Of a DNA stretch of 56,781 bases, positions 24,401-34,793 are shown in pieces. Every line of letters begins with the position of its first letter. The first letter of the stretch is position 1. Source of the DNA: an uncultured Clostridia bacterium. GTDB taxonomy: Bacteria; Bacillota; Clostridia; Christensenellales; Borkfalkiaceae. Position numbers and translations under genes: made by a program. The notes below the pieces were generated by a model. It was not told where the DNA came from. It did no database searches and saw only the letters and a program-made list of their open reading frames with translations. The stretch spans positions 1 through 56,781 of the forward strand of contig CANRNP010000005.1 of the NCBI GenBank assembly GCA_947632015.1, in the 5' to 3' direction.

Positions 24401-25891
24401 TTGCCGCTCGGCGAGGGTGCGTTTGCCTACGTGGAAACGCTGAGCAGCGTTACCCTGCCCGAAGGGCTCACGTCGATCGCGGCGGATGCGTTCTTCCATT
24501 GCTCCGCGCTTGAAGAGATCGATCTTACCCACGTTACCAGCGTCGGGGCGGGCGCCTTTGCTTCCACCCCCTTAAAGGAAGTCACCCTTGCGGAGGAGAG
24601 CGCCCCGCTCTTCCTCGACGGCGCGTTTGAAGATTGCACGCAGCTCACCGCGGTGAACGGTCTCGAAAGAGCTTCCTACATCGGCAGCAGCGCGTTCCGC
24701 AATACGGGGCTTACAAGCGTGAGCTTCGAGTCCGAAGCGCTCATGATCGGCGATTTCGCCTTTGCGGACAGCAAGGTCGTCTCCGTTTCGCTCGGCGAGG
24801 GGATCCTCTCGCTCGGTGAGAATCCCTTCGTGGGATGCGCCATTTCCGACTTCACCGACGCGGACGGCAACACGACGTTCGACGCGGGACGTTCGGTCAA
24901 GGTCATCGACGGCGTGCTCTACGACAGCCGCCCCAGCGGGCTCGTCCTCATCACCTATCCGAAGATGAAGGCGGAAAAATCGTTCTCTGTGGCGGAAAAC
25001 GTGGTGCGCATCGGCGCGCAGGCATTCCGCGGAGCGCCCCTTCTCTCGGTCCAGCTCAGCCGCCGCGTTAAGGCGATCGGCGATAAAGCCTTCTATGAAT
25101 GCGACGGGCTCTCCGCCGTCTCCTTCACGAGCATCGAGGCGCCGATTCTCGAAGAGCAGTACCAAACGAGCGTCGAAGAAGTCACCTCGTCCAACGTGCC
25201 CCGCTATCTCTCTAATAATGTCGCGTACTATATATATAACTCGACGGAGCACGGGCTGAAAATCGTGCCCTTCCAGAGCTGGCTCGCAGACCCTACGAAC
25301 GTGCTCCACGGCGCGAACTTCATCGCGGAGATCGGCACGCCGGAGGGAAGAGAGATCCACAAGGACAAGACGCTCGTCATGGTCCGCCCCATCAACGGCA
25401 CGGGCTATGAGAACTTCCTCTTTGAACAGTATTTCGACGTCGTGCTCGACGGTCCCACCGCGATCAGCGACGCAACGCAGGAGATCATCGACCGCATCAA
25501 CGCCCTTCCTTCCCCCGTTTCGCTTGCAGACCGCGAGGAAGTGGAGGGGATCCGCAGCGGCTACGACGCACTCTCCGCCGATCAGCAGGGGCGCGTAGAT
25601 AACTACAACGTGCTCCAAACGGCGGAAAACAGGATCCGCTTCCTGCTCTCGCAGGAGGAGACCCCGCCCGAAGCAGACCCCACCGAACCGAGAGTGATCC
25701 CTCACCTTTGGGTCTACGTTCTCCTCGGCATCGTCGCCGCGGCAGCGCTCATCGCGGTCGCCGTCGTCATGCTCGTGAAGAAGGATAAAAAGACAGACGG
25801 CGCAAAGGAAAACGAGGCGGCGGAAGGGGCGCAGGACATGGCGACCGAAGAAGAACCGGAAGAGACCGGAAACGATCTGGACGAAGAATAA
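18419..25891 (+). CDS. Giant surface subtilase with BspA-type leucine-rich repeats
   Basis: A 2490-residue secreted, cell-anchored S8 peptidase. An N-terminal signal peptide (about 1-32) ends near ALSAQ. The catalytic triad is complete: D218 in AVLDTGLDY, H294 in HGTHVAGVM and S628 in GTSMASPNQAG. A protease-associated domain is inserted before the serine (about 475-580, with GKIALIRRG). Fn3-like and Big2-like domains follow (the latter near 1180-1250 with NGKLVGVSSGDIILTATSN). From about 1420 to 2250 there are many LRR_5/BspA repeats of the IGDYAFxxC type. A membrane helix near 2440-2465 and an acidic cytoplasmic tail follow; there is no LPXTG motif. It should digest proteins at the surface. 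I chose the ATG with the GGAGGT site; the frame opens 87 nt earlier. Confidence 0.93.
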   Translation: MKSKRKVLYGISALLLSGTMVFSAMMPALSAQENSVPADSGAVKGLVSDVTGTVKSDLTQYYDRSVTEALPESIPADREISVILCLDTDTVLDVYHSLDTDLTLGEFAASGEGRNVSAAIEKQTKTLLTRLSNAGVPYEIGDRYDTLLGGVEVLIKANHFGRLCGAMEGKAAVMVGEEYAMCESRVVTNDVNVYESTGIFDSSESAYDGTGTVIAVLDTGLDYTHSAFNVSRFTDDEESDVITPESLSGVIGQLEASKTTPGLTPANVYLSRKVPYAYDYADKDDNVAPINSEHGTHVAGVMVGKDDKITGVAPNAQLAVMKVFSESSSGAKTSWLIAALEDCVTLGVDVINMSLGTAAGFSRETDEDIRYEVYDRVKEEGISLVAAASNDYNSTFGSEKNGNLGLTSNPDSSTVGAPSTYDAALSVASISGVKTPYLRYNGQVVYYTEASDSAAKPKDFVTELLNNAVKQNLISEGVDTCDFEYVIIDGIGSAQNFVQYSDGSLHGKIALIRRGQTNFEEKASLARQYGAVGCIIYNNVSGTIAMNVGHLGDYPVCSLSQDDGEMLVRGGNGKITVSRNQKAGPFMSDFSSWGPTPDLRIKPEITAHGGDIYSAVPGQSYDRLSGTSMASPNQAGVTALVRQYVKDTLGLDGNTPEIRRQITATVNQLMMSTADIAYNTNGLPFSVRKQGAGLANLQESTSTPAYLQTFERDAEEPTVMDKTKIELGDDPAKTGVYRMKFNIVNLKSGDLRYEVGAIVMTEGVSETLTYKGDTTVTEKGYLLEGAEIEVEGAPDRIVTVRGNSTLTVTLTVTLTEENKSYLDASFKNGMYVEGFVTLTSKDSANQIGLNAPFLAYYGDWSQPPLFDLDYFATNADELDDSKETLEKTLPDAYATRPIGGLYDDYIAYLGGYPFLQDPASTSKISADREHISLTNQTGEDGGINSISSVQLGLLRGAKRMVATVTDASTGEVIFTKEQLNRSKAYNYGGAIYGSSFDVDFNVADYDLKNNTKYIFRLQGYIDYKDGHVANDTFEFPFYTDFTAPIVTGVEYTYEYDRSTETNRLFANVSIYDNHYVRAIIPGYIANSPAGASAPYTIYGFTRYPIPVVSERNSTGVVQIELTDYIQQLKKSSYNHRSFMVQVVDCAQNTAMYELTIPDNIATIDFPDEEIQISPNEVYNLKPEVFPTQDKAWMESINYTSSDEKIARVVNGKLVGVSSGDIILTATSNFNKDVTTTVKVKVLKDGDPGYRKLDRPVAENFRLTGYLVNRVYYFVSSDERDLGATEPGTEVKFASSNSYALKMLPSESVTIQYDLRGYFDDKNYEVEFTSSNPNVATVDEKGTIVAKNVDEKGNALNYERTTTITVLLRMLDPDTGEYKPTITTRSIVVTVKAPYTTNGPYLLSYMGLGDKVVIPEDLGITDIQQFAFSNWNLVPKDLNAGDEITEEDPYYSKQWYIGDDTITEVVIPEGVKTIGMYAFANLTALRKVTLPSTLTKIQTGAFIGCTNLTQVAFNNNQNNLQFINQQAFEDCDKLVSFDFRSIIAIGDAAFRNAGLISIQLPSDTQSIGAYAFKGNERLSTVSIEASKVKVGAGAFAECAALKAMSLNAAVLPAEIFYGCTQLQSLKLGADVEVIGQNALRGTDIETLDVDSQNRYFEQSTDKKYLTKKGTTTLALVAPSVTQFDNSTITEIDVGAFSAAVNLLSVNLPKVTKVGDYAFTDCSRLSNAKFGELESVGEFAFAGTAITSLPNLKEGVTIGDQAFAMSPIREVTLPDSAVVGNYAFAQMCSQRYSTQNGQLVVLVTYTLNKAEIGDNVTLGEGAFFANPLMTSVEIGDNATIGEGAFTSMSASSLVGAYATSGYSYTYGSQTVNTIIDPYISALTSVEIGDNATIGAYAFQGAGGGEYTISSRTYGGKLTTVTLGDNAVIGEFAFFNCHYLTEIDLTSVKSIGNYAFSGQEIEYIRFDTGSLLPVRVMPYAASLEEVTLTGLDCGEESLPLGEGAFAYVETLSSVTLPEGLTSIAADAFFHCSALEEIDLTHVTSVGAGAFASTPLKEVTLAEESAPLFLDGAFEDCTQLTAVNGLERASYIGSSAFRNTGLTSVSFESEALMIGDFAFADSKVVSVSLGEGILSLGENPFVGCAISDFTDADGNTTFDAGRSVKVIDGVLYDSRPSGLVLITYPKMKAEKSFSVAENVVRIGAQAFRGAPLLSVQLSRRVKAIGDKAFYECDGLSAVSFTSIEAPILEEQYQTSVEEVTSSNVPRYLSNNVAYYIYNSTEHGLKIVPFQSWLADPTNVLHGANFIAEIGTPEGREIHKDKTLVMVRPINGTGYENFLFEQYFDVVLDGPTAISDATQEIIDRINALPSPVSLADREEVEGIRSGYDALSADQQGRVDNYNVLQTAENRIRFLLSQEETPPEADPTEPRVIPHLWVYVLLGIVAAAALIAVAVVMLVKKDKKTDGAKENEAAEGAQDMATEEEPEETGNDLDEE

Positions 25892-25892
25892 T

Positions 25893-27491
25893 ATGAGAAA
25901 GAGAACGAAGATCATCATCGCACTGGGCGCTCTGTGCGCCGGGGCGCTCGTCCTCGGCGCATGCAGCACCGCGAGCCCTTACAAAGATCTTGCCGAGCGG
26001 GGGTTCAACTTCTCCGTCTGTTACGACGCGAACGGGGGGGTCATTTCCAGCAAGGCAAACACGAGGGTCGTAGACACCTATTCGTACGAACAGGTGCAAA
26101 AGGGCGTAAAACTCTACGCGCCCGACAATTCCGCGCGCGGATCGGGAAATATCTTTTCCGTGGAGCGGAGCGGGTACTTCCTCGCGGGCTGGTATGCGCA
26201 GAAGGCGCCCCGCACGGGCGAGGACGGCTCCCCGCTCGACGAAGAGGGGAACGTGTGCAACGTGGAGACAGATCTGCTCGACGCGGGCGGGAATCCCGTC
26301 TACGATGAGGACGGAAACGTCCAAAAGACCTATCTCTCCGAATTCGGCAAGCCGCAGGGCTATACCTATGCCGAAAAGTGGGATTTCAATTCCATTTTGC
26401 AACGCGACGATTTCGAATACACGGAAGGGGAGTACGCCTTCACCCTCTATGCCGCATGGGTGCCCTACTTCACCTATGAACTCAACGGGCAGATGCAGGA
26501 ATGGCGGTGTACGTCCTGCCAAAAACTGTATTACGGCGAGAAACCCCAGGTGTGCGATAACCCCATCGGGGACGCCGCCGAGGGAGGCAAGATCCCGACC
26601 TGCGGAAGCAAGAATTTTTCGGACGAAGGGCTCGTTTGGAGCGCCGTTACGAGTTACAGCTATAACCCGACGGTCTCCGAAGATACCGCGGTCGCCATTC
26701 CCGCATGGAATGAGGAGACGGGCGTGCTCGAATACGGCAAATTCAGCCAGCCGCTCAATCAGACCTTCCTCTCCGCCTACGGGACGGAGGACGACTGCAA
26801 CAGCGGGCAGAACGCCGTAACGGAGTTCAAAAACGAAGGGACGTGGGATCAGGATACGGCAACGGCAACGGGCAACGTCGCCCGCTACTTCGGAAAGTGG
26901 GAGGACGGGCTCTGGTACCGGGTCTCGGACAAGGCGCAGCTTGCGAAAAACGCCGGAGCGGGACACAGCATCGAACTGCTTGCCGACCTTAACTACACGG
27001 AGCAGGACGAGTGGCCCATCGCGCTCAGCGGCAACGATTTCACGGGGACTTTCCGCGGCAATCACCACACCATTTCGGGCGTCGTCGTCCGCCAGACGTC
27101 GTCGGACGACAGAAAGGGCGGCTTGTTCGGGGGCATCACGGCGAGCGCGGCGTTCGAGAACATCACCTTTGAAAACATTACTTACCGCCTCGAACAGGCG
27201 TCCAGAATTATAGGCTCCGTATTCGGGCTGTTTGCGGGCGAACTGAGCAACGACGCGCGCATGACCAACGTTAAGGTTTCGGGCGAGCTCTTCATCGCGG
27301 ACAGCATTTACATCGACAGGGGATACAACCCCGAAACGGGACTTTCGAGTATCCGCCACGTCTATGACGTAGGGCTCTTATCTGGCAATTTTGCAACATG
27401 CGGCATTTCGCTCGCAAACATCACCCTCCGAACGGAGAATTTGAAGGCGTCCGTCGTGGACTCCTCCACGGGTGAGATCAAGATCGGTTGA
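25893..27491 (+). CDS. Surface lipoprotein with InlB-B-like and GLUG-like segments
   Basis: A 532-residue lipoprotein. The signal peptide ends in the lipobox LGAC with C24 as the lipidated residue. An early region resembles InlB B-repeats (NFSVCYDANGG ... GYFLAGWYAQ), and a second FTLYAAWVPYF matches the end of such a repeat. A four-cysteine cluster (CTSCQ ... CDN ... CGS) lies between. The end has GLUG-like text (FTGTFRGNHHTISGVVVR, GGLFGGI, NVKVSGEL). These domains suggest adhesion or substrate binding. The ATG is 1 nt after the protease stop codon, so the two are coupled. No enzyme motif is seen. Confidence 0.8.
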   Translation: MRKRTKIIIALGALCAGALVLGACSTASPYKDLAERGFNFSVCYDANGGVISSKANTRVVDTYSYEQVQKGVKLYAPDNSARGSGNIFSVERSGYFLAGWYAQKAPRTGEDGSPLDEEGNVCNVETDLLDAGGNPVYDEDGNVQKTYLSEFGKPQGYTYAEKWDFNSILQRDDFEYTEGEYAFTLYAAWVPYFTYELNGQMQEWRCTSCQKLYYGEKPQVCDNPIGDAAEGGKIPTCGSKNFSDEGLVWSAVTSYSYNPTVSEDTAVAIPAWNEETGVLEYGKFSQPLNQTFLSAYGTEDDCNSGQNAVTEFKNEGTWDQDTATATGNVARYFGKWEDGLWYRVSDKAQLAKNAGAGHSIELLADLNYTEQDEWPIALSGNDFTGTFRGNHHTISGVVVRQTSSDDRKGGLFGGITASAAFENITFENITYRLEQASRIIGSVFGLFAGELSNDARMTNVKVSGELFIADSIYIDRGYNPETGLSSIRHVYDVGLLSGNFATCGISLANITLRTENLKASVVDSSTGEIKIG

Positions 27492-27527
27492 TATTTTAAT
27501 TCAAATAGAGAAAAGGAGATAAGGAAA

Positions 27528-30341
27528 ATGAAAAGTAAATTGTTTCTTCGGGCAGTTGCGGTTTCCGTCGGCGCGGTACTCAGCGTCGGGAGCCTGAGCG
27601 TCCTTGCGGGCTGCGGCGGCATTCCCGCAAACAAGGAAGCGCTCGTCATCATGACGGAAGATCTGAACGAGCTCTATAACCCCTTCTATTCCACGGCAGG
27701 GACGGATATGGACGTCGTCGGACAGACGCAGATCTCCATGCTCACGACCGACGCGAACGGCGAACTTGCCTACGGAAAGGACGAGCCGACCGTCGTGCTC
27801 GACTATAAGGAAGAGTACGATCCCGCCAAGAACCAGACCAACTATTACTACGTCCTCAAAAACGGGCTTCAATTCTCGGACGGCGTGCCGCTCACGATGA
27901 ACGACGTTATGTTCAACCTCTACGTCTATCTCGACCCCGCCTACACGGGCTCGACGACCATGTATTCGACGGACATCGTCGGGTTGCAGGCGTACAGAAC
28001 GCAGTCGGATACGAGCGACGACTCGCAGGATGAAGAGCTCAACAACACGGCGAACACCTATGCGAACGACCGCTTGCAGGAACTCGTCGATCTCTATGAC
28101 GAAGTCTCCGAGAGCAACATCGTTACGGGCAAACATACGGCGACCGAGGAGGAGATGAAGGCGGCGATCAAGCGGCATGTATGCTTGCAACGCTATCTCA
28201 ACGCGATCGGCACCGACGATCAGGAAACCGCGCGCGCCCAGCTCGAAGAGGACTACAAAAACGCGCTCACGAAGTTCAAAGACGAGCTCGAAAGCGACTA
28301 TAAGAGCGCGATCAGCTCCTATACCGAGGCCCCTTACAACACGGCGCCCATCTATTACAACGGCAAAGAGATCGGAAAGGGATTTAACGAAATCATCTCT
28401 TTCATGTATGCCGAACACAACGTGGAGATCGAATATCCCCGCGACCCCGACACCAATCAGTACGATAAGAGCAAGATCGAAAAGGCGACCCTTCTGTACA
28501 ATCCCGAAACGGTCAACACGAAAGAGCTTGCCATCAACTTCGTTTACAACAGCAACGTCGTCGGCGCGTTCTCCGATATTCTGAAATACTGGGCAACGGG
28601 AACGCAGGTATTTACCGAATATGTCGCGAAGGCGAAGGACGTTATCCTCCACGGCAACATCGATTCCAGCGAACTCAGATACAAGAAGATCGAGGGCGTC
28701 AACTCCCTCGGACACGACACCCAGGAGACCGTACTTACGATCGGCGATAAGACTTACCCCATCGCAAGGGATCACAACGCGGACGGTACCCCCAAGGAAG
28801 CGGGAACGTACGACGTTTTGCGCATCACGATCAACAAGATCGACCCCAAGGCGAAGTGGAACTTCGGCTTCACCGTGGCGCCCTACCACTATTATTCGGA
28901 TAAGGGCGGCAACCAGAGCATTACCAAGAAGAACCTCGCCATTTCGGACGACGCTTCTTCGAGCCAGCTCTTGAAGAGATCGTGCTGGCAGAACGTGACG
29001 GAAGTCGACATCAAAGCGCAAAAGTTCGGCGTCGCATGGGCGGATTTCGACTTCCAAACCTCCATTTTGCAGGGCGATAACAGCTGGGGCGCGAGCAAGA
29101 ACAAGATCCCGTTCGGCGCAGGTCCCTACATCGCTTCGAACAAAAACGACAGCACCCAGCCCGGCGAAACCGAATTCTTCTCGGATAACCTCGTCTATTA
29201 TGTGAGAAATCCGAAGTTCTCTTTGAACGGCGTAGCCGAGGACAACGGCAAATTCGTGCCCAAGATCGAAAAAATGCGCTATATGGAGACCCCGATCTCC
29301 AACGCGCTCTCCACCCTCGAAAGCGGACAGGTCCACTTCGTCAGCCCGCAGTTCACCAAAGAGAATGCGGAAAAGATCGAGAGACTCAAAAGCAAGGGGA
29401 TCGGCTCGGTGGATAGCTGGCAGCTCGGCTACGGCTACATCGGGATCAACGCCTCGAAAGTAAAACAGCTCGAACTGAGAAAGGCGATCATGGCGGCTAT
29501 GAACACCTCGCTCGCCCTGCAATACTACCAGACGGGTACCGCGGTGAATATCTACTGGCCGATGTCCGCGGTGAGCTGGGCGTATCCGAGAGAGGTCGGC
29601 GCTTCTTACAACGGGGAAAACCCCATCGCCGGCATGGACAGAGACAACGGACACGACTATGCGCAGCCCAAGAGCTCGGATATCAAACAGAGCAATTCCG
29701 AAGCGATCACCCTCATCAACCAGTACATGGCGCAGTCCTCTGCCTATACCGAATCCGATCTTGAAATCGAGTTCACGATCGCGGGCGCGAACATGTACGA
29801 TCACCCCGCCTACAACGTGTTCAAGAACGCAATGGAGCTTTTGAACAGCTGCGGCTGGGACGTCACCATCAAGCCCGACGCAAACGCGCTCACCAAACTC
29901 TCCACCGGTTCGCTCGAAGTATGGGCGGCTGCCTGGGGCTCCACGATCGACCCCGATATGTATCAGGTCTATCATAAGAATTCCACCGCGACGAGCGTGC
30001 TCGCCTGGGGCTACAACGCGATCAAGACGGAAGCGGGCGGCGAGTATGCCGAGGAAAAGAGGATCCTCAACGACCTCTCCGAAAAAATCGACAACGCGCG
30101 TGAGATCGACGACAGCACGGCGGACGGCAAGCAGCGGCGCGCCAACCTCTACAAGCAGGCGATGAGCCTTGTGCTCGACCTTGCCATCGAGCTTCCGCTC
30201 TACCAGAGAAAGACGCTGTACGCTTACAACCTCAACGTGATCTCCGAGGCATCGATGCCCCACAACGAGAACGGCGTGCTCGCCGTGAACCCCTACACTT
30301 CGCCCCTTGCGAAGATCTGGGAACTCGAATTCGTCGCCTGA
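27528..30341 (+). CDS. Very long oligopeptide-binding lipoprotein (OppA-like)
   Basis: A 937-residue solute-binding protein of ABC importer family 5. The signal peptide ends with LAGC and C29 is the lipid anchor. The start of the mature protein has the family pattern (LNELYNPFYST, then YYYVLKNGLQFSDGVPLTMNDV), and the later part has ALSTLESGQVHFV, YIGINASK and RKAIMAAMNTS. Members are usually 500-650 residues; here an extra Glu/Lys/Tyr-rich region lies between about 150 and 420. It should deliver peptides to the OppBCDF system encoded next. An AAGGAG site precedes the ATG, and the gene follows the lipoprotein gene by 36 nt. Confidence 0.9.
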   Translation: MKSKLFLRAVAVSVGAVLSVGSLSVLAGCGGIPANKEALVIMTEDLNELYNPFYSTAGTDMDVVGQTQISMLTTDANGELAYGKDEPTVVLDYKEEYDPAKNQTNYYYVLKNGLQFSDGVPLTMNDVMFNLYVYLDPAYTGSTTMYSTDIVGLQAYRTQSDTSDDSQDEELNNTANTYANDRLQELVDLYDEVSESNIVTGKHTATEEEMKAAIKRHVCLQRYLNAIGTDDQETARAQLEEDYKNALTKFKDELESDYKSAISSYTEAPYNTAPIYYNGKEIGKGFNEIISFMYAEHNVEIEYPRDPDTNQYDKSKIEKATLLYNPETVNTKELAINFVYNSNVVGAFSDILKYWATGTQVFTEYVAKAKDVILHGNIDSSELRYKKIEGVNSLGHDTQETVLTIGDKTYPIARDHNADGTPKEAGTYDVLRITINKIDPKAKWNFGFTVAPYHYYSDKGGNQSITKKNLAISDDASSSQLLKRSCWQNVTEVDIKAQKFGVAWADFDFQTSILQGDNSWGASKNKIPFGAGPYIASNKNDSTQPGETEFFSDNLVYYVRNPKFSLNGVAEDNGKFVPKIEKMRYMETPISNALSTLESGQVHFVSPQFTKENAEKIERLKSKGIGSVDSWQLGYGYIGINASKVKQLELRKAIMAAMNTSLALQYYQTGTAVNIYWPMSAVSWAYPREVGASYNGENPIAGMDRDNGHDYAQPKSSDIKQSNSEAITLINQYMAQSSAYTESDLEIEFTIAGANMYDHPAYNVFKNAMELLNSCGWDVTIKPDANALTKLSTGSLEVWAAAWGSTIDPDMYQVYHKNSTATSVLAWGYNAIKTEAGGEYAEEKRILNDLSEKIDNAREIDDSTADGKQRRANLYKQAMSLVLDLAIELPLYQRKTLYAYNLNVISEASMPHNENGVLAVNPYTSPLAKIWELEFVA

Positions 30342-30406
30342 TCTGTTGTAAGGCAAGAGGGGAACCGCGCCGCGGGCGCGAAACCTTCCGAAAAATCATA
30401 CCGAAA

Positions 30407-30433
30407 AGTCCTGCCGACGCCGTCGGCAGGACT
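30407..30433 (+). promoter_or_regulatory. Strong intercistronic hairpin between oppA and oppB
   Basis: A perfect 12-pair stem, AGTCCTGCCGAC (30407-30418) with its complement (30422-30433), and a three-base loop. No T tract follows. Such hairpins downstream of binding-protein genes commonly protect the upstream mRNA or partly stop transcription, giving more binding protein than permease. Confidence 0.7.
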
Positions 30434-30445
30434 ATGGAGTAAATT

Positions 30446-31444
30446 ATGCTCAAATACATTCTCAAAAGATTAGGGCTCTCGATCATCATCCTGCTCGGCG
30501 TTTCCCTGATCATTTACATCCTCGTGCGGTGCATGCCCGTGGACTTCGTCATGCAGCGGCTGTCCCAAATGAACCAGGGCGGCGCAACCATTCCGCAGGA
30601 AACGGTCGAGGCGATGTACAGGCGGTACGGGCTCTCCGATTCGAGCTTTTTAGGCATTTTGCGGGGCTACGGTTCGTGGCTCTTATCGCTGTGCCGTCTC
30701 GACTTCGGGCAGAGCTTCGTCTCCGGGAACGACGTCGTGAAGGAGATCGCCAGCCATATGAGTGTCTCCTTCATCATCGCGTTCATCGCCATCATCTTCG
30801 AATACATGATCGCGATCCCGCTCGGCGTGACCGCCGCGACCCACCAGTATTCCATCCGCGACTATGTGGTAACGGTGTTCGTCATGGTGGGCATTTCGCT
30901 GCCGAGCTTCTTCCTCGGAAGGGTGCTGCAAAAGGCGTTCGCGACCCCGCCGCTCAGTTTGTTCTATCCTTCGGGGCTCGTAAACGGTTCGCTGACGAAT
31001 ATGACCTTCTTTGAGCAGATCGGCGACTATCTCCGCCACGTCACCCTGCCCATTCTCTGCACGGTGATCCTCGGCATCGGCGGCACGATGCGGTATATGC
31101 GCACCAACATGCTCGAAGTGCTGAACTCCGACTATATCCGCACGGCGCGCGCAAAGGGGCTCAAAGAGACGAAAGTCATCTATAAACACGCCTTCCGCAA
31201 TACGATGATCCCCATCGTGACGATGATGGCGGGCGTGCTTCCCTCCCTCTTTTCGGGCGCGATGATCACCGAGAACGTATTCGGGCTTCCCGGCATCGGG
31301 AACTGGGCGCTCACCGCTACCCAGTCGGGCGATATTCCCGTCATTATGACGTATAACATGTTCCTTGCATTCCTCTCCGTGATCGGCGTGCTCTTGTCCG
31401 ATCTCATGTACATGGTCGTTGACCCTCGCGTCAAGCTCTCTTAA
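30446..31444 (+). CDS. oppB: Oligopeptide ABC transporter permease OppB
   Basis: A 332-residue inner-membrane permease of the DppB/OppB type. It begins with a hydrophobic helix (LSIIILLGVSLIIYILV) followed by the RCMPVDFVMQRLSQ loop typical of the family. About six helices follow. The EAA loop that docks to the ATPases is present near residues 219-245 (LNSDYIRTARAKGL, KHAFRNTMIPI). It pairs with OppC from the next gene. A GGAG site lies just before the ATG, after the intercistronic hairpin. Confidence 0.95.
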   Translation: MLKYILKRLGLSIIILLGVSLIIYILVRCMPVDFVMQRLSQMNQGGATIPQETVEAMYRRYGLSDSSFLGILRGYGSWLLSLCRLDFGQSFVSGNDVVKEIASHMSVSFIIAFIAIIFEYMIAIPLGVTAATHQYSIRDYVVTVFVMVGISLPSFFLGRVLQKAFATPPLSLFYPSGLVNGSLTNMTFFEQIGDYLRHVTLPILCTVILGIGGTMRYMRTNMLEVLNSDYIRTARAKGLKETKVIYKHAFRNTMIPIVTMMAGVLPSLFSGAMITENVFGLPGIGNWALTATQSGDIPVIMTYNMFLAFLSVIGVLLSDLMYMVVDPRVKLS

Positions 31445-31459
31445 AGGAGGACTTTCCGA

Positions 31460-32620
31460 ATGAATGAAGTGTTCAATGAAACTCCGTTGGAAGAAGAGAC
31501 CCTCCCCGAAGGGATTCCCGAAAACGGCGCGGGCATGGAGGACGGAGAAAAACCCCTCGATAAAAACGTGCGGCTCATGTCCCCCGGCAGAATGGTCGCG
31601 CGGCGGTTCTTCCGCAGTAAGCTCTCCATCATCGGGCTCGTCATGATCCTTTCCCTCATCCTCTTTTCGTGGGTGGGACCTTTGATCATGTCGGCGATCC
31701 CCAACGAGCACGGCGGCTGGGCGGAGACGGAAGTGGACTATAACGGTCCCACCGACTACGAGAACCAAAAACTCTTGGAGATCCCCCGCACGAACGAAAA
31801 CGGCGAATATGTCGACGCGAACGGCAACGTGGTAGAAAAAGAGGAACAGGCATTCAAGGATACCTTCTATCAGGTGACCGAGACGCACTCCCTCATCAAT
31901 ACCCGCTCCTATCCGAGCGCTTCCCACTGGCTCGGCACCGATCAGACGGGCATGGACGTGTTCGTCCGCCTCATGTACGGCGGACAGAAGTCCATTCTCA
32001 TCAGCTTTATCGCCGTGTTTGCGATCATGATCATCGGCGTCATCTTCGGCGGCATCGCGGGCTATTTCGGCGGGAAGGTCGATAACGTGATCATGCGTAT
32101 CTGCGACATCCTCATGTGCCTGCCGGGGCTTCCCATTCTGCTCATTCTGGGCTCGGTGCTCGACGCGATCGGCGTAAAGGGCTCCGACCGTATCTACTAT
32201 CTCATGATCTTCCTCACCGTGTTCTCGTGGTCGGGAACGGCGCGGCTCGTCCGCGGGCAGATCCTCTTTTTGCGGGAACAGGAATACATGGTCGCGGCGG
32301 AAGCAATGGGTTATTCCACGGCGCGAAAGATCTTCAAACACCTCGTGCCCAACGTCATGCCCCAGCTCATCGTCTCCATGACTCTTTCGCTCGGCAGCAT
32401 GATCTTGTATGAGGCGTCCCTCTCCTACCTGAATCTGGGCGTGCAGCCTCCCTACGCTTCGTGGGGCTCGATGGTCAACGCGGCGGAGGACGCGGCGATC
32501 CTCGAAAGGTACTTCAACATCTGGGGGCCGCCCGGAATCTGCATCATCATCGCAGTGCTCGGATTCAACTTTGTGGGCGACGGCCTCAGAGACGCGCTCG
32601 ATCCCAAGATGAGGAGATGA
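31460..32620 (+). CDS. oppC: Oligopeptide ABC transporter permease OppC
   Basis: A 386-residue permease of the DppC/OppC type. A cytoplasmic start of about 50 residues precedes helix 1 (LSIIGLVMILSLILFSWVG). A long outside loop follows, ending in the family motif HWLGTDQTGMDVFVRLMYG. That loop carries an extra acidic stretch around residues 95-135 (NENGEYVDANGNVVEKEE), longer than usual. The EAA loop is EYMVAAEAMGYSTARKIF. Ribosome binding site AAAGGAGG. It starts 15 nt after oppB. Confidence 0.95.
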   Translation: MNEVFNETPLEEETLPEGIPENGAGMEDGEKPLDKNVRLMSPGRMVARRFFRSKLSIIGLVMILSLILFSWVGPLIMSAIPNEHGGWAETEVDYNGPTDYENQKLLEIPRTNENGEYVDANGNVVEKEEQAFKDTFYQVTETHSLINTRSYPSASHWLGTDQTGMDVFVRLMYGGQKSILISFIAVFAIMIIGVIFGGIAGYFGGKVDNVIMRICDILMCLPGLPILLILGSVLDAIGVKGSDRIYYLMIFLTVFSWSGTARLVRGQILFLREQEYMVAAEAMGYSTARKIFKHLVPNVMPQLIVSMTLSLGSMILYEASLSYLNLGVQPPYASWGSMVNAAEDAAILERYFNIWGPPGICIIIAVLGFNFVGDGLRDALDPKMRR

Positions 32621-32621
32621 T

Positions 32622-34782
<2,161 letters not shown>

Positions 34783-34793
<11 letters not shown>

